Both the position numbers and the translations under genes were made by a program. Of a stretch of 9,956 nt of DNA, positions 6,809 to 9,956 are shown in pieces (the first letter of the stretch is position 1; each line of letters begins with the position of its first letter). A model generated the notes under the pieces. The model did not search any database, was not told the DNA's origin, and worked only from the letters and a program-made list of their open reading frames with translations. Origin of the DNA: Planctomycetaceae bacterium (GTDB lineage Bacteria > Planctomycetota > Planctomycetia > Pirellulales > Thermoguttaceae); the NCBI GenBank assembly GCA_031276415.1, contig JAISNF010000538.1, positions 1-9,956 on the forward strand, in the 5' to 3' direction.

Positions 6809-7714
6809 TTACTCTAAGGCTGTTGCGAATTCGTCCAAAGAAACACAGGTTAATGCGAAATCGGCTAACTCATCAAGTTTAGTAATATCGTGAACGGAAC
6901 AGATTCTTTTCTGAAGTAATTCGGACGGCGGTTTTAGACGCCGTGATAAAATACGAACAATCATTTCGGCTTTCCCTTCGACTTTCCCTTTAATTTCACC
7001 TTTGGTGATTCCTTTAAGTTCGCCTTCGGCTATCCCTTCGGTACGCCACATCTCGGCGTAACCGGATTTTATCAAACATTGTTTAAAATATCCTTTCATA
7101 AATGCCTCCTGAAAAAGTTTTATATTTGCTTCGGAAACCACGTCAAGGTAAGAATCAAGTGCAACATCCTTACCATGTTTTGCGGCTTCTGTTAAAAGAT
7201 GTTCGACGTGGTCGGTTGTTAATTTTTTGTTCAAATGAGTGAGCCAGAGGTTTTCGGATTCCGGTAACTCACTCGAAACAATAATTTGCGTGGATTCCGT
7301 GTCACGCTCAATAACATAAATACCTTGCTGGTCTGAGGTAACTTTGTAACGGCTGGATAAATATTTTAGCAAATTGTACGGATGTTGCGAGGTAACCAAG
7401 GTGACTAATAAGTCATCAATATCAATTTTTTTGAGGGAAGCGTAAAACAGTTTGTAACCTTGTGTTTTGTAATAGTCGCTAATATCAAACGTATCATCAG
7501 GGCTTTTGTATTCAATGATATTATAATTCCGAAAAATTCGGGCAATATTCTTATCAATAACCACATTTTTGCGTTTTTTGATAACAAGCATATCAACCCG
7601 CAAAGGTCCTTTAGTGATTTGGTGTTCATCTTTAAACTCCAAGACGTGATGATACTTATTGAGTTCAAGTTTCATTGCGCCGCAAAAGCCCGGATGCCAT
7701 TGGTTTTTTGCCAT
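6809..7714 (-). CDS. Rpn-like PD-(D/E)XK nuclease / putative transposase family protein
   Basis: 301-residue protein resembling the large family annotated as Rpn recombination-promoting nuclease or PD-(D/E)XK putative transposase. The N-terminus (WHPGFCGAMKLEL, 6-18) and the nuclease core are visible: D41 in RVDMLVIKK, then E68-x-K70 in NIIEYKSPDD, then Q85 in YYKTQGYKLFY, a plausible complete metal-binding active site. The middle is probably helical. Residues 226-250 form a low-complexity glycine stretch with Gly every fourth residue (227, 231, 235, 239, 243, 247) between charged residues, common in this family. Start ATG at 7714 gives the usual family N-terminus. It faces the RND gene convergently and has its own likely promoter. 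Family members are known to stimulate DNA cleavage or recombination; whether this one moves DNA is unknown. The frame is intact, so I do not call it a pseudogene. Confidence 0.75.
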   Translation of the reverse strand: MAKNQWHPGFCGAMKLELNKYHHVLEFKDEHQITKGPLRVDMLVIKKRKNVVIDKNIARIFRNYNIIEYKSPDDTFDISDYYKTQGYKLFYASLKKIDIDDLLVTLVTSQHPYNLLKYLSSRYKVTSDQQGIYVIERDTESTQIIVSSELPESENLWLTHLNKKLTTDHVEHLLTEAAKHGKDVALDSYLDVVSEANIKLFQEAFMKGYFKQCLIKSGYAEMWRTEGIAEGELKGITKGEIKGKVEGKAEMIVRILSRRLKPPSELLQKRICSVHDITKLDELADFALTCVSLDEFATALE

Positions 7715-7806
7715 AACTATCTTTCAAACGAAAAACTGAACCGTTTCCCAAAAAGTCCCCGCGAATCACCCCAACTCGTTGGTAAAAATTCCCGAAAACT
7801 CCTATT

Positions 7807-7835
7807 ATCGTAATAACCCGATCACGTCTTGTCAA
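7807..7835 (-). promoter_or_regulatory. Candidate sigma70-like promoter for the Rpn-like gene
   Basis: Read on the minus strand, a perfect TTGACA (7835-7830) is followed after 17 bases by TACGAT (7812-7807), 4 of 6 matches to the -10 consensus. A start site near 7800 would leave a leader of about 85 bases before the ATG at 7714. No good Shine-Dalgarno precedes that ATG. This is one of the two best promoter matches in the window. Confidence 0.5.
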
Positions 7836-7850
7836 TCAATCAATCCGGTC

Positions 7851-7874
7851 AATTTCCAAAAAATTTTGGGAATT
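7851..7874. repeat. AT-rich hairpin upstream of the Rpn-like promoter
   Basis: AATTTCCAAAA (7851-7861) and TTTTGGGAATT (7864-7874) pair over 11 positions with one G-T pair. It lies between the structured element (7885-8045) and the candidate promoter at 7807-7835. On the minus strand it directly follows the structured element, so it could mark the end of an RNA made from it; no long T-run follows, so this is tentative. Confidence 0.4.
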
Positions 7875-7884
7875 ATTCAATTAA

Positions 7885-8045
7885 CAATTATGAATCACCG
7901 CAATGTTCAAACTCAGAAGGTAGCCAATGTTTCGCCGAAGGGCTTTCACCCACCATTGGTCGGCGTACTCGCCGACAGGTGAATCGGTTGGCGTTCCCGC
8001 TCAACCGTTGTAACTCTGTAAAATCCGCATGACTTGCGCAATCTA
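7885..8045 (-). other. GC-richer structured non-coding element (candidate RNA or mobile repeat)
   Basis: No convincing gene lies here, but the base composition rises and several stems nest. Stem A: CGGTTG (7985-7990) with CAACCG (8002-8007), then GCG (7991-7993) with CGC (7998-8000), one bulged base; on the minus strand its loop is GGAA, a GNRA-type tetraloop. Stem B: GTCGGCG (7959-7965) with CGCCGAC (7970-7976), loop of four, enclosed by TTCACC (7945-7950) with GGTGAA (7978-7983). Stem C, partly exclusive with B: CCAATG (7924-7929) with CATTGG (7954-7959), enclosing GCCGAAGGGC. The GNRA loop favours the minus strand. A minus-strand frame reads NIGYLLSLNIAVIHNC and stops; from memory, similar strings occur in short planctomycete hypothetical proteins, suggesting a repeated element that is sometimes mis-called as coding. 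Function unknown; boundaries approximate. Confidence 0.5.
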
Positions 8046-8280
8046 CCATTTAAAATCAGATAATTACAAATAAACTTCCAATGAGAAAGTTGAGGGGACT
8101 TGTAACTAACGTTAGCAAGATGGTAAAATAATCACCCCATTTCGCTAGATTTTTTGAAATCCGGCAAGTTTGGCAACAGAATTGATAAATTAGCAATAAC
8201 CAATAACAACTAAATATATTTAAAAATCATTTTTTGTTTTATCCTACCCATATATTTTCTGTATAACTTACGGATTATAC
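8046..8280. other. AT-rich spacer without a gene
   Basis: No supported coding frame. It becomes strongly AT-rich after about 8170. TATAAC (8262-8267) and TATACT (8276-8281) are possible -10 boxes for the restriction-modification genes, but neither has a good -35 partner at normal spacing. The only other structure seen is the palindrome at 8099-8119. Confidence 0.4.
8099..8119. repeat. Near-perfect palindrome
   Basis: CTAACGTTAG (8106-8115) is a perfect 10-bp palindrome. It is flanked by CTTG (8099-8102) and CAAG (8116-8119), which also pair after skipping TAA (8103-8105). It could be a dimeric protein-binding site or a remnant of a recombination site. I see no second copy in the window. Confidence 0.45.
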
Positions 8281-8353
8281 TTAAATTTCGCAGTGCAAGG
8301 GCGTAAAAACTTGTGTTTTGACTTGGTGGCAGGTAACGGCTACCGAAATTTAA
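8281..8353 (+). promoter_or_regulatory. Compact multi-stem element directly before the endonuclease gene
   Basis: A perfect 10-bp outer stem, TTAAATTTCG (8281-8290) with CGAAATTTAA (8344-8353), encloses 53 bases. Inside are two small hairpins: AAAAC (8306-8310) with GTTTT (8315-8319), and GGTA (8332-8335) with TACC (8341-8344, sharing one base with the outer stem). It ends 45 bases before the ATG at 8399 and three bases before an alternative GTG at 8357. The arrangement suits a folded 5' leader that could limit endonuclease expression, or a dispersed structured repeat. It matches no riboswitch that I recognise. Confidence 0.45.
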
Positions 8354-8398
8354 ATCGTGAACAACTTAAAATATACAATTAACAGGAATACTTTAATT

Positions 8399-9184
8399 AT
8401 GAATAAATGGACAAAATTCAGTATAGAATACGCAAATCAACGCTCTTATTTGGACGATTTATTTCGCGTATATCCAACAATTCCAGACGGAATCAGAGAA
8501 ACAAACGATAAAGTCTGGAATAATATTGAAAAGGCTTTTAATTGTAAATGTAATATTTCGTTGATTAACGAATTATTGAAATTAAATTTATTTCCAATTA
8601 AAGATAGTTACATCGCTTATTTAAGACGAGATAAATCAGCAATTGAACGTAACCCGAAAACAATAAACCGCATTTGCGGACGATTATACGAATTAGGATT
8701 AAATAAAATTTATGAACGTTGTAGCGAGCCCAAAGAAACAAATCGTCAAATCGGTCCCATGTTTCGTGAATGGTTACGAGATAAATCATTGGGAATAAAA
8801 CCCGTACAATTAGATAAATTCCTTAAAGATAAAAATAGCAACGCTATTTTAGATGGCAGTGATAAACAAATGATGGATTTTGCACACAAATATCTAGGTT
8901 ATAATCACGATAAAGGACTTGATTTCGTTGGTAGATTTAATGGAAAATATGTAATCGGTGAAGCAAAATTTCTAACAGATTTTGGCGGACACCAAAATGC
9001 ACAATTTGCCGACGCAATCAGTACAATAGAAACGAAAAATGTTAAAGCCGTGAAAATCGCTATATTAGACGGCGTTTTGTACATTAAAGGTAAAAATAAA
9101 ATGTATAAAGCCATAACAGAAACATATAAAAAATATAATATTATGAGCGCATTGGTACTGCGCGAATTTTTATATCAATTATAA
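8399..9184 (+). CDS. Type II restriction endonuclease, Tsp45I-like
   Basis: 261-residue protein whose N-terminus (KFSIEYANQRSYLDDLF) and middle (ERNPKTINRICGRLYELG, EPKETNRQIGPMFREWL) resemble what I recall of the Tsp45I family, which cleaves at GTSAC. The C-terminal half holds a PD-(D/E)XK core: D175 in HDKGLDF, then E188-A-K190 in VIGEAKF, followed by a GGHQNAQF segment typical of such nucleases. It would cut unmodified foreign DNA in the cytoplasm. I start at ATG 8399 because it matches the family N-terminus; GTG 8357 in frame would add 14 residues and begins right after the folded leader. No Shine-Dalgarno is seen. The methyltransferase follows after two bases, supporting a restriction-modification operon. 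Base composition is clearly more AT-rich than in the efflux genes, consistent with transfer. The exact recognition site is inferred from family resemblance. Confidence 0.8.
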   Translation: MNKWTKFSIEYANQRSYLDDLFRVYPTIPDGIRETNDKVWNNIEKAFNCKCNISLINELLKLNLFPIKDSYIAYLRRDKSAIERNPKTINRICGRLYELGLNKIYERCSEPKETNRQIGPMFREWLRDKSLGIKPVQLDKFLKDKNSNAILDGSDKQMMDFAHKYLGYNHDKGLDFVGRFNGKYVIGEAKFLTDFGGHQNAQFADAISTIETKNVKAVKIAILDGVLYIKGKNKMYKAITETYKKYNIMSALVLREFLYQL

Positions 9185-9186
9185 AT

Positions 9187-9956
9187 ATGATGGATAATAA
9201 TCTCCTAATTCAAGCAGATAACATCAAAGGATTAAATTACCTTTTAGAAAATGGTTTAAAAGGTAAAATTGATTTGGTATATATTGATCCTCCTTATGCA
9301 ACCGGCGGTAATTTTACAATTACTAACGGTCGCGCAACAACTATAAGTAATTCCAAAAATGGAAATATTGCTTATTCAGATACATTAAAAGGCGCAGAAT
9401 TTATTGAATTTTTACGTGAACGATTACTTTTGATTTATGAACTTTTGTCAGAACGCGGCTCAATATATTTACATATTGATTATAAAATTGGTCATTATGT
9501 TAAAGTAATGATGGATGAGATTTTTGGTTTAGATAATTTTAAAAATGATATTACGCGTATAAAATGTAACCCCAAAAATTTTGACAGAATTGGTTACGGA
9601 AATATAAAAGATTTGATTTTATTTTATTCCAAAACCTCAACGCCAATTTGGAACGAACCGCGAAAAAAATATTCGGAAAAAGATTTAGAAACGCTTTTTT
9701 CTAAAAAAGATAAAAAAGGTCGTAATTACACAACCGTCCCGATCCACGCTCCAGGCGAAACAGAAAACGGTAAATCATGCCAGCCCTTCAAAGGTATTTT
9801 ACCGCCAATCGGCAGACATTGGCGCACCGATGTTGAAACATTGGAACAGTGGGATAAAGAAGGCTTGATAGAATGGTCAACAACAGGAAACCCGCGCAAA
9901 ATTATTTACGCCGATGAGCGATCTGGAATGCGCGTACAAGATATTTGGGAATACAA
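9187..9956 (+). CDS. DNA methyltransferase, beta-class N6-adenine/N4-cytosine type (3' end outside window)
   Basis: At least 256 residues are encoded and the frame is still open at the window edge, so the gene is incomplete here. Motif IV is DPPY (34-37) near the N-terminus, in DLVYIDPPYATGGNF; this early position of the catalytic motif, with the S-adenosylmethionine motif expected downstream, defines the beta class. RGSIYLHIDYKIGHYVK (about 89-105) and YGNIKDLILFYSK (about 137-149) match the next conserved blocks, and the long middle part is the probable target-recognition region. The last visible residues RSGMRVQDIWEY (245-256) are the stretch that usually precedes the FxGSGTT-type motif. 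It starts two bases after the endonuclease stop; ATG 9187 or the adjacent ATG 9190 may be used. It should methylate the site cut by the upstream enzyme, protecting host DNA. Confidence 0.87.
   Translation, partial: MMDNNLLIQADNIKGLNYLLENGLKGKIDLVYIDPPYATGGNFTITNGRATTISNSKNGNIAYSDTLKGAEFIEFLRERLLLIYELLSERGSIYLHIDYKIGHYVKVMMDEIFGLDNFKNDITRIKCNPKNFDRIGYGNIKDLILFYSKTSTPIWNEPRKKYSEKDLETLFSKKDKKGRNYTTVPIHAPGETENGKSCQPFKGILPPIGRHWRTDVETLEQWDKEGLIEWSTTGNPRKIIYADERSGMRVQDIWEY

Noticed and set aside
7885..8003. Short minus-strand coding frame ending in NIGYLLSLNIAVIHNC
   Set aside because: No start codon in the frame and strong overlapping stems; similar recalled protein strings are more likely mis-called repeats.
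7779..8032. Two overlapping plus-strand open frames of 67 codons each
   Set aside because: They overlap each other in different frames, cross the hairpin-rich element and have no protein-like features; the structured element explains the lack of stops better.
8099..8353. Integron attC recombination site
   Set aside because: Palindromes are present but paired core sites of the GTTRRRY/RYYYAAC type in the right spacing are not found, and no integrase is present.
8357..8398. GTG start at 8357 for the endonuclease
   Set aside because: The 14 added residues do not resemble the family N-terminus, which begins at ATG 8399; still possible as an alternative start.

Overview
The window looks like a chromosomal segment of a bacterium of the Planctomycetes, probably one of moderate to low GC. 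The evidence is indirect. The first gene is an LL-diaminopimelate aminotransferase whose sequence resembles planctomycete versions. None of the starts I would choose is preceded by a convincing Shine-Dalgarno sequence. The intergenic spaces are full of short dispersed repeats built on words such as ATCTGCG, TTAACCACAG and TAGTTAATAGTG. Taxonomy is inference from protein resemblance recalled from memory, not a search.

Layout. Positions 1-364 are a non-coding leader with a small hairpin, a good sigma70-like promoter (226-253) and two sets of short tandem repeats. Then comes dapL (365-1597, +), lysine and peptidoglycan precursor biosynthesis. A repeat-rich gap (1598-1822) leads to a two-gene efflux module: a periplasmic adaptor (1823-3190, +) and an RND inner-membrane pump (3372-6593, +), separated by a 181-bp gap that holds a large hairpin-forming repeat. 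No outer-membrane channel gene is in the window. After the pump, a nested inverted repeat (6605-6774) lies between convergent genes. On the minus strand is a Rpn-like PD-(D/E)XK nuclease/putative transposase (6809-7714) with its own likely promoter (7807-7835).

The stretch 7715-8398 has no convincing gene but holds the most structured non-coding DNA of the window: a GC-richer element at about 7885-8045 with several strong hairpins, a palindrome near 8106, and a compact multi-stem element at 8281-8353. It is followed by an AT-rich restriction-modification pair: a Tsp45I-like type II endonuclease (8399-9184, +) and, two bases later, a beta-class DNA methyltransferase (9187 to the window end, +, incomplete).

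How it fits together. The left two thirds are housekeeping plus efflux genes in an ordinary codon style. The right third looks like an accessory region: a transposase-related nuclease, structured repeat elements and a restriction-modification system with visibly higher AT content. The most unusual signals are non-coding: the structured element upstream of the Rpn-like gene and the folded element immediately before the endonuclease. I see no tRNA, rRNA or CRISPR array.
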